From Piezodorus guildinii (Eukaryota > Arthropoda > Insecta > Hemiptera > Pentatomidae), in assembly GCA_023052935.1 (NCBI GenBank), contig CM041293.1, positions 167,297,341 to 167,361,340 on the forward strand: a DNA stretch of 64,000 nucleotides, given 5' to 3'. Below, one piece after another: positions 11,451 to 22,449 of the stretch. Below the pieces are notes generated by a model that was not told the DNA's origin, searched no databases, and was given only the letters and a program-made list of their open reading frames with translations. Position 1 is the first letter of the stretch, and each line of letters opens with the position of its first letter. Made by a program: the position numbers and the translations under genes.

Positions 11451-12091
11451 AGTCTAAATATACATTTTCTTTTTTTCCTGTATCCGATCGAACATAACAT
11501 CATATAACCCTTTGGTATAAAGTTTTTTCTTTTTTTATTTTCTGGATATTTTTTATTGCAGCAAAGATTATATCTTCAGGCAACGAAAATTCGTTGTTCG
11601 ATTTGGCAAAAACAATGCATATCAGGGACTTACTTATTAACAATGCATACTAAGAGTGCATTTCCTTTTAAAAGTTGTATACTGACTATAAAAGCGTGCA
11701 AATTTATTTACCATGTATCTAATTTATTTCATTGTATACAGTAAAGAAATTGTGGGTCTGAGATAACTTGGTTTTACCCGTATAAACTATAATTATGACT
11801 GTAGATAGATAGATAGATATATATTTAATTAGCTATAATATACATATAAGCCATGGAGTTTGGCCCATTTGGGGTTAGTGGTTGTTAGTGTTAAATAATA
11901 ATATCACAGATATATAAATATATACATACATATAGTTATAAATAAATACATAAATGATAATAGCATAAATACAATCGAATAGGTAAATTCTGATTGCTTA
12001 CTCTGTCATATTAGTAATTAGTAATATTGTGACACAAATTATGTGGATTAGTCGTCTCCTTAAACAAAGAGCTTAGCAAAAGTTTTTAGAA
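11451..12091. other. No feature recognised
   Basis: AT-rich sequence with a short TAGA/TATA-rich stretch near 11800-11830. The small open frame at 11556-11744 resembles no family I know. Confidence 0.3.
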
Positions 12092-12477
12092 ATTTTCTTT
12101 CTCTAAAGTACCTTTAATATTGTATATTTTATAAAAAAGAACCATATTATCTAGTTAGCATTGATAAATAACAGCTGAATATGCAAATTGAGCAAATTTG
12201 AAAAGCAACTAAAGGAGAAAACTGAAAAAATATTTTTTTTTTGCAATTTTTTTTATTTGAACATAAGAACAATAATATACATGTATGATATACCGTTGGA
12301 AAGCTAAGGATTTTAGAAAAATTATTAACTTATACTCAAGCTTTTAAAAGTTAATAGAGAGTGATGAAAAGAAGATAAACCTAACTGATTATTTTAAATA
12401 ATAATAAAATAGAATTTTCAATAAAACACATGTTTCTATATAAATTCAATTTAATTTATTCTTTAATAGTTTCACGT
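12092..12477 (+). mobile_element. DINE-like element, internal fragment
   Basis: Contains the TTTTCTTTCTCTAAAGTACC block, the AACTAAAGGAGAAAACTG block, the ATACCGTTGGAAAGCTAAGG block and the TTTAATAGTTTCACGTATT block in the same order as full copies, but neither terminus. It is followed head-to-tail, without spacer, by the next copy. Confidence 0.75.
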
Positions 12478-13698
12478 ATTACTTTCACTTACTATAGATA
12501 GTAAGGGGAAGTATTGCAATCGTGAAAATTTTCGAATTCCAGTTTTCAACGGAAATGCACGTTTTAGGGTCCCCTGAGTCCAAATATCCAAGTCCCGCAA
12601 AAGTGTCTATGTGTGTGTGTGTCTGTGTGTGTGTGTGTGTGTGGTAACTCCCGGGAGGAAACGGTAAGTCCTATGAAACTGAAATTTCATATTTAAGACA
12701 ACTATACGCCCGAGACGTGACAAAACTTTTTTCATCAAAATGAGCTTACCAGAAGAGGTACTTTATACTATGCATTTTGCACCTTTTTTCGAATTTCTTG
12801 AAAACGGTTCCGACGATTTTGATTAAACTCGCTATATCGATGTAAATTTTATGGGCTGTAATATCATGTAGGTTTTATTTAGATAAAGATGGTCTGACAG
12901 GGCTTAAATGCCGATATTTTAAATCTTCTTCCCCTAAAGTACCTTTAATTTGTTAGATTCAATAATAATAACAAGATTATCTTGTTAACGCTGATGAAAA
13001 ACAGGTAAATATATAAATTGAATAAATTCGATACCCAACTAAAGGAGAAAACAGAAAAAATATTTTTTTAATGCAATTTTTCGTTTTTGAACATAAGAGT
13101 AGTAATATACATGTATGATATACTGTTGGAAAGCTAAAGATTTTAGAAAAAATATAATCTCATACACAAGCTTTTAAAAGTTAATAAAGAGTGATGAAAT
13201 GGACAAAAAACTTACTGATTGTTTTAGATAATAATATAATAGATTTTTGTTTAGTTTGTTTATTTGTTTAACGTCACTTTATGCTACTATGGCTAATCGG
13301 ACGATGCTACAGTGGGAGTCCTAAATTTTGCCTATCCAGGTTTTATTAGGATAGGGATCTTTAACGAGTACCTGACATCGCACAGGCTCGGGACCACCTT
13401 TTAACGTCCCCTCCGAAGGACGGCGTAACTAAGGATTTTTCACTCCCATTAAAAAATCCTAGGACCACCTGCGGGTTTGAACCTGTGACCTTTAGCATGG
13501 GAGGCTGTTACGCTAACCACCCAGCTACAAGTGATCCCGATAGATTTTTAATAAAATACATGTTTCTATAAAAATTCAATTTAATTAAGTTTTAATAGTT
13601 TTACGTATTTTTTCATCTTTTACTGTATTTAAAAATTCGTACATTGATTTTATCAACGGAGGTACGTGAACGTCGTGTGTTGCCCGCACCAGATTTTT
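12478..13698 (+). mobile_element. DINE-like element, near complete, carrying a SINE
   Basis: Begins with the hairpin end (ACTTTCACTTACTATAGATA, then GTAAGGGGAAG) and ends at GTGTTGCCCGCACCAGATTT (13678-13697). Internal order: GCAATCGTGAAAATTTTCG, a (GT)n microsatellite (12612-12643), CGGGAGGAAACGG, CGACGATTTTGATTAAACTC, GGAGAAAACAG, ATACTGTTGGAAAGCTAAAG. A SINE-2 sits at 13249-13539. Without it the element is about 920 bp. Termini carry short inverted CACTTAC/GTAAGTG motifs; no ORF is present, so it would depend on a partner's enzymes. Confidence 0.8.
13249..13539 (-). mobile_element. SINE-2, full length, with target duplication
   Basis: tRNA-derived SINE. On the minus strand it begins CGGGATCACTTGTAGCTGGG, has an A-box-like TAGCTGGGTGG and a B-box-like GGTTCAAACCC, a body with GGAGGGGACGTTAAAAGGTG, and a tail TGACGTTAAACAAATAAACA. 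It is flanked by ATAGATTTTT at 13239-13248 and 13540-13549, a 10-bp target-site duplication, placing it unambiguously as an insertion into the DINE-like element. Confidence 0.88.
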
Positions 13699-14179
13699 AT
13701 CATCAGGCTGCGCAATAATTGTATGAATAAAAGATTTCATGTATTAGTTTCAATTAGCACGAGTAACAAAGAACCACGTGCATCCGTGCCCCGTCTATCA
13801 TAAAATAATAAAAAGACGAGAACGCCCAACTAAATTATCCCTGGAATCCAGAGCTTGAGAAAGAGGTTTCCTTACCTTCTATATACTAAAGGAAATTGAG
13901 ATGACTGTAGAAAAGGATATCAAATGACAAGAACCATTATACCTCATTAATGAAGGTATGGTATTTATTAAAACTCACTCAAAGCATAATCAGTTTTTAA
14001 AGGCCGAAAAAATATTAAAATAATTACGGACCCATAACAGGACCGAAAAAGGAGAAGAGAAAAAAAAAACATTTATAGGTTTAATAAGAAATGTGATCCA
14101 TATTTTCTGAATTTAACACTTTTTTTTTTTCTAACGTCCCAGCATAAGAACCTGTGTTCAAGGAATCCTACATTTAGTA
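13699..14179. other. No feature recognised
   Basis: Moderately AT-rich unique sequence; nothing recognisable as coding or repeat within this window. Confidence 0.3.
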
Positions 14180-14740
14180 TTATAAAATAAAATATAAATT
14201 GTCAAAAATTTAATTACATTTTATAATAATTTTTTCCCTTTATATTTATTCTAAAATTTAAAAAAAAAATATAATTATGCTGTTTCTATATAAAAATATT
14301 ATTAGCATAAATGTTAATAGAATGTTTTTTTCTTTTTAATTTAATTTTTTCGAAGAGTTTTTCTTAATATAAACACTTAAAAGAGCACACATTGACTTCC
14401 ATTTCTCACTTAATCACTTTATTTTATAAGCCTTTCATATTTGTCGACGTTTCGGGGCTGTTTCCCCATTTTCAAGACTTTTTTTTTTCATTATATTATT
14501 GCTATTTCATATATCACTCATCATTTTATTTCATAGCGCACTGCTATTTATCCTTATTGGTGTTCATTGGCTCACTCTGTGTTTATAAATAAAATATAAT
14601 TGTAAAAATGTATACATTTTAATAATTTTTTCCCTTTATATTATTCAAAATTTTTGAAAAAAAAAGAAAAATAAATTAGTTGTTTCGATATAAAAACATT
14701 ATTAGCATAAATATTAATAAAATGTTAAGATGTAAGTTTT
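14180..14740. repeat. ~150-bp direct repeats flanking a PLE end
   Basis: 14180-14335 and 14592-14740 are diverged direct copies: both run from AAAATATAA..TTGTCAAAA/TTGTAAAAA through TTTTATAATAATTTTTTCCC to ATAAAAA-ATTATTAGCATAAA and TTAATA-AATGTT. The PLE terminal segment at 14370-14590 lies between them. Confidence 0.65.
14370..14590 (-). mobile_element. Penelope-like terminal repeat, solo
   Basis: Inverted counterpart of 2505-2730. On the minus strand (14442-14478) it reads GTCTTGAAAATGGGGAAACA followed by GCCCCGAAACGTCGAC, the same decayed hammerhead-like layout. No RT or nuclease coding is attached. Confidence 0.6.
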
Positions 14741-15174
14741 TATTTCTGTAGTAATAACATGTAGCACATTTACATTTTTTTATATTTTTGCACATCTATG
14801 TTTTTAGTACCTTTTGGAATGAATCACAATTTTCAAATACGTCTTTAAAGGATTTGTAAATTTTTTTAGATAGAATCTGACGACGGATTTACACAAAACT
14901 ATTATATACAAAACACAAAAATTAGAGTATTAATACGTACAAATATCAATTTCCAAAAAAGTTCCTTTGATACATTTTGGAAATCAACGTCTCAATCGTG
15001 ATAACAATCAGATATTAAAAATGATTTTCCCATCATATTTTGTTATTGATATCTTATAGACAACTTAAAAATAAATCCAATAAAAAACAAAATTGATGAA
15101 TAAGAAAAGCCGCCACCATAATTAAATAACATTTTTTCCGAACAACCGTTTTTTATATTTATCTTTATTTAAAT
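14741..15174. other. No feature recognised
   Basis: AT-rich, no coding or repeat signal seen. Confidence 0.3.
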
Positions 15175-15745
15175 CCTCACACAAGACTGAAACGACAAGA
15201 AACTGCTCGAAGACAAACGTTTAAAACTTCCAGTATATTACAAAAGACTCATCTACATCACAATTATCTGACCTATTTGGACGTATGGAATCGAGCTTTG
15301 GGGCTCTACGAAACCATCTAATTCCTCCCGCATCCAGTCCCTACAATCCAAAATCCTTCACAAAATCCTGAATGCTCCTTATTTTGTCACAAATCAACTC
15401 CTCCATAATGACCTAGACATTTCATTTGTTGCAGACATAGCCCGTGATAGATACCCCTCTTTCCATTCTAAACTCCCTGCCCATACAAACCTACTTGTCC
15501 GTAACTTATCTTCCTCAGATATCCTGATAACCCGAGGCGATACAAATATCCAGGTGGATAAACCGAGGCGACTGAAAAGAAGGTGGCCTTGAGACTTTCT
15601 GTCTTAAAATAGTTAGTAAAGTGCTACCACTGGGTAGTTCTTTCTCAAGACATTTTCATGACTTTTTATTTTCATACTACACATTTACTTATTGTATTCT
15701 TTAGTACAGTTGTAAATTACTATGAATAAATTATAAAAAAAAAAC
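15175..15745 (+). pseudogene. Jockey-B LINE 3' end
   Basis: Starts in the HTRLKRQETAR arm and has a short deletion, then YYKRLIYITII, WTYGIELWGSTKPSNSSRIQ, SKILHKILNAPYF, VADIARDRYPSFHSKLPAHT and a RRLKRRWP end, followed by the family 3'UTR (AGTGCTACCACTGGGTAG ... TTACTATGAATAAATTATAA) and poly-A. 5'-truncated; frames partly broken. Confidence 0.88.
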
Positions 15746-16470
15746 TTTATTTAAAAGTTCCTTCATTGATTATTAACAATGGAGATACGTCAATAAAAGT
15801 AGACATTTGCCACACTTTGTCACGTCCATAAATATGGAAATAGCTTGGTAAAGCTCCCCTTCAAAAAGTTTAAATGAATAAAGAATAAGAAATTAGAGGT
15901 CACATAAAGGCACTTTTTTAAATTAGAAGTTATGGATGAGTGAAGTAGCAAGAAAGTTGGGTAGTAAAATAAATATAGGAGTTGGTCGAAGAAGAAAATC
16001 TCCCTCCTCTTTGCCGAGTTGGCGATCCTGGAGAGGTATTATTGTTCGATACTCCTTGAGTGACTTCGGAAATCTTCCAACTCCCGAGGTTTTAGCACGA
16101 AACTTTTTCTCCGAACAAAAACTCCAATCCCCCTTTTTCACAACCCTGGTAATTAATTAAAGGAGGTATTAAAGAAATCCTTGGAAGATGAGCTCTAAAA
16201 GGTCTCTTCAATTGTCTGTTAATTTTGAATAAAATACTTTCTTGCCTGAAAATTAACCCTTTCATTTTTTTTTTAAATTTTAATTTACATAATCTTTTTA
16301 TTTTGGGGAATTTTCAATTAATATATTCATACTTCTTATGCTATTAAGATATTTTTTTTTTGGCTAAAGCTCGTCTATTATAATGTAGTCCAAAATATCT
16401 TAAATTAAAGAGAAATATAATTTTTTTTTAATGTGATGCGAGGAACACACGAATTCACTTGACATTGTGT
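15746..16470. other. Unassigned; GC-richer block 15930-16150
   Basis: 15930-16150 is open for over 70 codons on both strands, a consequence of its composition; neither product resembles a known family. 15760-15810 may be a decayed DINE-like terminus. The remainder is AT-rich and unrecognised. Confidence 0.3.
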
Positions 16471-16732
16471 GGGATTATCTGTAGTATGGTGGTTAGCGTA
16501 ACAGCCCCCTATGCTCAAGGTCCCGGGTTCAAACCCGCAGGTGGCCCTAGAATTTTTTAATAAGAGTAAAAAAACCTTAGTAACGCTTCGGAGGAAACTT
16601 CGGAGGGGACGTTAAAACGTGGTCCCAAGCCTGTGCGATGTCAGGTTCTCGTTAAAGATTAATATTCTAATTAACTTAGGACCCCACTGTAGCATCGTCC
16701 GATTAGCATAAAGTGACGTTAAATAAATAAAC
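16471..16732 (+). mobile_element. SINE-2
   Basis: Begins GGGATTATCTGTAGTATGGT with the GGTTAGCGTAACAGCC A-box region, B-box-like GGGTTCAAACCC, the GGAGGGGACGTTAAAACGTG block and the CATCGTCCGATTAGC...GTGACGTTAAATAAATAAAC tail. Small internal deletions relative to the 13 kb copy. Confidence 0.85.
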
Positions 16733-17155
16733 AGTATGTCATATGGAGGACAAGAAAGTTACTTCCGCGATAATTGTGGCGATTAAAAAAATCTATCCGT
16801 TTTGCCCGACCCACACGGTAAATAATCGATAGGATTTTGTTATTTGTTTATTATTGATATAAAAATAAAGGGTTAAGAAATTGTAATTATATGTAACCAA
16901 ATGTAATTAAATGTGCAATTGAGGATAATAAAATAAAGTTCCTAAGTAGCTTATTGCTATGTTTTTTTTTTTACAGTTCCCCTTTACATATCCGATTAGC
17001 CCGGGCTTCCTCTAAATGTTTTTATAGGTACTTAATGTAACCCTTTAAAATTTGTATCATCTCTAACTTCCTTTAAAAATGCTTAAATTGATTTTAAAAA
17101 TGGAGGTAAGCGTATGTTTTGCGCTCCATTTTTTTATGAATTTTTATATATAAGT
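16733..17155. other. No gene; DINE-like terminal scrap
   Basis: 17085-17140 (TTGATTTTAAAAATGGAGGT, then AAGCGTATGTTTTGCGC) resembles the non-hairpin terminus of the DINE-like family. Nothing else recognised. Confidence 0.35.
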
Positions 17156-17159
17156 CATA

Positions 17160-18085
17160 TTTCAAAATAAATCACAATAGTTCCTATTCCTCCCTGTTTT
17201 CTCAATCTGCAGGTGTTCCTCAAGGCAGTATCCTAGGACCCGTTCTTTATACAGTCTATACAACTGATATCCCAACCCATTCAAACACTTTCCTTTCTAC
17301 CTAAGCTGATGACACGTGTGTGCTGTCATTAGATAATGATCCTGTTGCAGCCTCTCACACTCTTCAATCCCACATCCGAGACCTTCAAGTATGGTGCCAG
17401 AATTGGAGGATTAAAATGAATTCTAACAAATCCCACCAGATAACATTTACCCTTCGTCTTAAGCCAATGACTTCCTGCCCTACAGTTTCCTTTAATGACA
17501 CTCCACTAGCCCCTGTTGAACAGATTCGATACCTAGGACTAGACCTTGACAAACGTCTAACTTGGAATCCCTATACAAGACTGAAACGACAAGAAACTGC
17601 CCGAAGTTTTCGACTACTTCAACACTTACTAGACCAACGTTCCAACCTTCCACTTAATTACACAAGACTTGTTTATATGACCATCATAACACCGATAAAT
17701 CAATGGAATAGAGCTATGGGACTCTACTAAACTATCGAATTCTTCTCGTATCCAAACCTTACAATCCAAAATCCTACGTAAAGACTTTAATGTCCCATAT
17801 GTTTCTGAATTAGCCCGAACCAGGTATCAATCATTCCATGAAAAACTCCATTTCCACTCAAATCCACTAGTTTCTATTCTGTCATCCTCTTCCATTCCTG
17901 ACAATTCCCCGAGAAGTCTGAAAAGAAGATGACCTCAAGACCTTCTAGTTTAGTATACTTTTAGAGTGCTGCCAATGGGTAGCGTCTCTACATGTATCTC
18001 ATGACACTTTACTATGTCCATCACATTTACTTGTTGTATATAATAATACAATTGTAAATATCAATATGTATGTTTAAAAAAAAAT
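17160..18085 (+). pseudogene. Jockey-B LINE, RT fragment and 3' end
   Basis: Covers FKINHNSSYSS, AGVPQGSILGPVLYTVYTTD (about 17210), a stop just before the catalytic ADDT (about 17305), LSLDNDPVAASHTLQSHIRD, WRIKMNSNKSHQITFTLR, IRYLGLDLDKRLTWNPYTRL, LLDQRSNLPLNYTRLV and the end region. A deletion removes part of the thumb near 17775. The 3'UTR has TTGTATATAATAATACAATT and a poly-A tail. Lacks endonuclease; inactive. Confidence 0.9.
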
Positions 18086-18947
18086 ATGTATAAGTGACAA
18101 TAATAATCAATAATGATCTTCTTACTTGATTAATTTATGTACAATATCTGGAATAAGTTCACCGGAATGAAGGTGGAATTTACACTTGCTAGAGAATGCG
18201 ATCTTCATTATTCTTCTACACATTTCTTCATGTAATACATATATTCAAAGGCTTTCCTGATGTAACTTCTTCGTGCATGTTAACGTCAAGTTCACCTGAT
18301 CACAATGAGCTAAAATTCTGTTAAACAAACTTATTTCTATGCTAAGTAGTCACATCTGAAAATTATACTAACAAAAGAGCCCTGATGAAGTTTCCTGAAG
18401 GAGGACTTTGCCGAGCGTGAAGAAAGAGATATTTAGGTGTGCTTTAAGACCCAAAACTTTCTATTATTATTAGCCAAAGAGCGAAGTCCTGTTAAAAGTT
18501 GCTCAATTTGGCCAGTAAACAGGAAGAGGAGCTCATTATTTGGCCCAAGATGTTGCCCCGAGAAGCTGGAATTAATTCGCAGTGAGGGACGGGGCGCCCT
18601 AAGTGGCCTAAGTTTTTAATTACATGCGTGACCAGGTGCCACGAACTGTGCCCCCCGTAAGGCTTTATGAGAAGGCAGCTGCTTCGGGGAGCCTGAGTTC
18701 GCTGCAATTTCGATACTAGGCCGTCTGTTTATCCTTTTAGTAGCTATAACAAATATACTGAGCTGATAATGAAGCCAGTAACTTATCGCAACACTGTATT
18801 GGAACGTTCCTTACAACCTTTCATATAAAATTATTATTAGAATAGAATATATTGTATTTGTCTTTGGGGTATTCCCCTTACAAATAGAGCCTGGCTAGGC
18901 TATTCATAATACATTTTTTAGGTTGTGGATATATATATATATAATAT
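18086..18947. other. No gene; GC-richer unique block 18480-18720
   Basis: 18480-18720 is the most GC-rich unrepeated block of the left half. Both strands have short open frames without family resemblance and no convincing splice frame. 18845-18915 (minus) resembles a LINE 3' tail. Otherwise AT-rich. Confidence 0.35.
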
Positions 18948-19610
18948 ATGATTAGTAGCAGAAACGTTGTCGATCTTGGGGATATTGATGTATCAGGGCA
19001 TACTTTTGAACACGCAGAGAATTTCAGGTATTTAGGTTCAATGATAACAAGAAGAAATAAAATCCAGGAAGAAATAAAGTCCCGATTAAAGGTGGGATAT
19101 GCGTTTTATTATTCAGTTGCTAAGTTACTTCGCGGCTTCTATGAAAAAACTTAAAGGTTAGAATTTATAAAACTATTATTCTTCCAACGGTTCTTTACGG
19201 ATGTGAAACGTGGCCGCTTAGTTTGAAGGATGAACAACGGCTTAAGTTTTTCAAAAATAAGGTACTGCGTCAAATATTTGGTCCGAAGAGACATGAGGCC
19301 ACTGAGGAATTTAGAAGGTTGCACAACGCGGAATTGCGGAACATGTATCCTGTGAATATAATTGAGTTGATTGCATCGCGCAGACTCAAATAGGCGAGTA
19401 AAGTAGTTGGGCTCGATGAGGAGCGGATTCCGAGAAGGCTTGTATTCGTTGATCCGACTGGTAGGCGTCCGAAAGGTAGGCCGAAACGTAGATAGGAGGA
19501 TTGCGTTAAGGCTGACCTCGGGGGCTTGGGCTTGAATTGTGAACATTGGACTAGTCTGTGTAAGCGGAATTTGGTGGTATCGGCATCGAACCTTCGGGTT
19601 CGCTAGGCCT
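18948..19610 (+). pseudogene. RTE-type LINE, C-terminal RT fragment
   Basis: Encodes, across frameshifts, the region after the RT active site of an RTE-like retrotransposon: HTFEHAENFRYLGSMITRRN (about 19000-19060), EEIKSRLKVGYAFYYSVAKL, then YKTIILPTVLYGCETWPLSL (about 19165-19225), KNKVLRQIFGPKRHEAT, LRNMYPVNIIELIASRRLK and GRRPKGRPKRR (about 19463-19495). These motifs define the thumb/C-terminal region of RTE-related elements. The 3' end runs into a TA microsatellite at 19612, as RTE 3' ends often do. 5'-truncated and inactive. Confidence 0.8.
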
Positions 19611-19611
19611 A

Positions 19612-19612
19612 T

Positions 19613-19692
<80 letters not shown>
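19612..19692. repeat. (TA)n microsatellite
   Basis: About 80 bp of TA repeats directly following the RTE-type fragment's 3' end. Confidence 0.97.
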
Positions 19693-19693
<1 letters not shown>

Positions 19694-19734
19694 TATATAC
19701 GCTTTTGAAATAAGAAAATATATCTATTTAAAAT

Positions 19735-20190
19735 AATCTAAAATAAGAATAAATAAAAAATACATATTGATAAGGATAAATTAAGTTCTTTATTTATTTT
19801 AATTTTTTTCTTCAATACTCCACTGTATAAAAAAAAAGCAAATACATATGATTTTAAAATAATAATGCATCTGTTTGAAGAGATAAAATAAATAAATACG
19901 ATAAAGATAAAGATAAATAAATTATTTTTTTCTGCTTTTTTCTTCAATATAGTTGAGTTAAAATAAATAAAGAATAAAAAATACAATGATCTTTAAAATA
20001 ATAATACATCTTTAAAAAAAAAAAAAAAATAAAATAAAAAATAAATTAGTATATTGATAAAGATAAATTAACAGTTTTGTTTTATTTTTTTTCCAATATA
20101 GTAGAGTTATAATAAAAAACAAAAATGCTTTCAAAATAATGATACATCTCTTTTAAAAAATAATACTAAAATAAGTAAAAAAAAAAAAAA
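19735..20190. repeat. AT-rich minisatellite, about three units
   Basis: A 130-150 bp unit is repeated about three times with drift. Markers are TTCAATATAGT-GAGTTA (about 19811, 19940, 20090), AAAATAATAATACATCT (about 19857, 19995, 20135) and GATAAAGATAAATTAA. Non-coding. Confidence 0.7.
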
Positions 20191-20254
20191 TATATCTTTT
20201 AAAATTGTTATTATCAACGAATGAAAATATATTATTTGAATCAACACTGTATGA

Positions 20255-21233
20255 AAAAATCTGGTGCGCGCAATACACGACATTCACTTACCTCCGTTGT
20301 CATAATCAATTTAAAATGTTCTTAATAATTTCTCCTTTCATTTACCTATATATGGAATATAAAGTAAGGGATAGTATTGCAATCTTGAAAAATTTCGAAT
20401 TTCAGTTTTCGACGAAATTACGTCTTATGGTCTCCTGAGTAATAATGACTAAGTCCCGAAAAAAAGTCTGTGTGTGTGTGTGTGTGTGTGGTAAGTCTAG
20501 AACAAAAACGAAGAGCCGTACGAAACTGAAATTTCATATTTAAGACAACTATACGCCCCAGATGTTACAGGTACTTTTTCATCAAAATCACCTAACCAGA
20601 AGAGCAACTTTATACCATGCATATTTGCACCTTTTTACAATTTTCTCAAAACGACTCTAACAATTTTGATTAAACTCGCTATATCGATGTAAAATTTAAT
20701 GGGATTTAATATCATGTAGATTTTATTCTGATTAAAATAGTCTGACAGGTCTTAAATACCGATATTTTAAATTTTCTTCCTTCTTACTACCTTTAATTTT
20801 GCACATGCTAAAAGATTAACCATATCATTTTAATGGCATGGATTAAGCACGGCTAAATATACAGGTTGGACAAATTTGATGAAAAACTAAAGGACAAAAC
20901 AGCAAAACTATTTTTTAATGTAATTTTTGGTTTTTTAATAATAAGAACAGTAATATAGACGTATATTATACCGTTGGAAAGAGAAAGAATTTAGGAAAAC
21001 CATTATGTTATACTTAAAGTTGTAAAAGGTGACATAAGTGACGAATAAGGAATAAACTTATTACTGATTAACAATTTAATAGTTATATTATTTAATCTAA
21101 AGCATATGGTTCCTCCGAAAATAAATATTCGTTTTATTAAAATATTTTTCTAATTGAAGTATAGTTAATTGCCTATAAATTGATTTTAACATTCGAGGTA
21201 AGTGAAAGTCGTGTGTTGCCCGCACCAGATTTC
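20255..21233 (+). mobile_element. DINE-like element with an inverted terminal scrap
   Basis: 20335-21233 is a near full-length copy: decayed hairpin end (TTTCATTTACCTATATATGG), GCAATCTTGAAAAATTTCG, (GT)n microsatellite at 20470-20490, CGCTATATCGATGTAAAATT, ATACCGTTGGAAAG and the terminus AGGTAAGTGAAAGTCGTGTG then TTGCCCGCACCAGA. Just before it, 20260-20330 holds the same non-hairpin terminus in opposite orientation (GCGCGCAATACACGACATTC), so two copies are joined tail-to-head in inverted fashion. Confidence 0.8.
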
Positions 21234-21264
21234 TAAATAGATGCCCTTATAAATAAAGATACAA

Positions 21265-21415
21265 ATAAATTGTTAAAGAATTATTTACATTGGTTTTTAA
21301 TAGAAACAAGTGTTTTATTAAATAATCTATTAAAATATTATCTATGACAACCAGTTAGTTTTATCACTCTCCATTAACATTTACAATTTTATGTATATGA
21401 TAATAATGGTATTAA
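21265..21415 (-). mobile_element. DINE-like internal fragment
   Basis: Inverted relative to the preceding copy: AAAGAATTATTTACATTGG, AACAAGTGTTTTATTAAATA, CAACCAGTTAGTTTTATCAC and TCTCCATTAACATTT follow the order of the minus-strand copies at 41 and 58 kb. A SINE-2 follows directly. Confidence 0.65.
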
Positions 21416-21420
21416 ATTCT

Positions 21421-21675
21421 TTAGCCAGCCTCCTATGCCAAAGGTAACGGGTTCCAACCCGCAGGTGGTCCTAGGATTTTTTAATGGGAGTAAAAAAACC
21501 TTAGTTATGCCGACCTTCGGAGGGGACGTTAAAAGATGGTCCCGAGCCTATGCGATATCAAGTACTCGTTAAAGATCACTATCCTAATTAAACCTGGATA
21601 GGCAAAATTTAGGACTCCCAATGTTGCATCGTCCGATTAGCCATAGTAGCATAAATTGACGTTAAATAAATAAAT
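21421..21675 (+). mobile_element. SINE-2, slightly 5'-truncated
   Basis: Starts inside the A-box region (TTAGCCAGCCTCCTATGCC) and contains GGGTTCCAACCCGCAGGTGG, GGAGGGGACGTTAAAAGATG, TAAACCTGGATAGGCAAAAT and the tail TTGACGTTAAATAAATAAAT. Confidence 0.85.
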
Positions 21676-22449
21676 TATACTAAAAACTGTTATTTACTTA
21701 AATTATATATAATAACAATATTATAAACCCTGATATAAAAATTATAATAAAATTGAAAATATATTTTATATAATGTATTATGAATCATTGAAAAACTTTT
21801 CGGAATTGAAATGAAAGAGAAGGAAGGCGTCTGGCAAAGTAAATGAGATGGGTAGAGTTATTATAATGCGGAATAGATTAAATTATCATATTTGCTACTT
21901 ACTAATGGAAATTTATGGAAACAATGCAAAAAATTAGGTAAACTCTGCCTCCGATCCCCAACAGCCGGAAGGAAAATAAGGCTTTTTGCACTTTTAAGAT
22001 TCATCAGAACTCTACATCTCTCCAATCCAAAAAGTTTAAGTGGAACTTAGAAACAAAATTTCCTTTGTGATAAAAAGTGTACCTAATATGGAAAGACAAA
22101 ATATATGGAATTGAGGAAACTTCTAATAAATAGATATATTTTTTTTCTTGTTATATTTACATATTGTATATGTAGATATCAGATACATCGTGACGATGAC
22201 TATTTACATATAAGATAAGCCTTTATTTACAATTTTTGTTGATACATAAAGTTTATATATATTTATTTTTATTTTAAAACACTTTTAATAATTGATATAA
22301 GTAAAAAGAAACAATGTGACCAAAGATTGTATATAACTTTTTAAATAAATTTACTTACATCTTTTTTAATAAAATTGCAAAAAAAAACTTGATCAAAGAA
22401 AAATTTTTATGTTTAGATAAATAAAAATAAAATTATTTTCTACTAATGT
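21676..22449. other. No feature recognised
   Basis: AT-rich sequence with no open frame of note and no repeat of the families named here. Confidence 0.3.

Noticed and set aside
15923..16160. Overlapping 72- and 74-codon frames on both strands
   Set aside because: No family resemblance, no splice context, and both strands are open, which suggests a composition effect.
19539..19736. 65-codon frame with a long alternating Y-I run
   Set aside because: It is the translation of a TA microsatellite; the same applies to frames at 26163-26471 (3' part) and 60850-61032.
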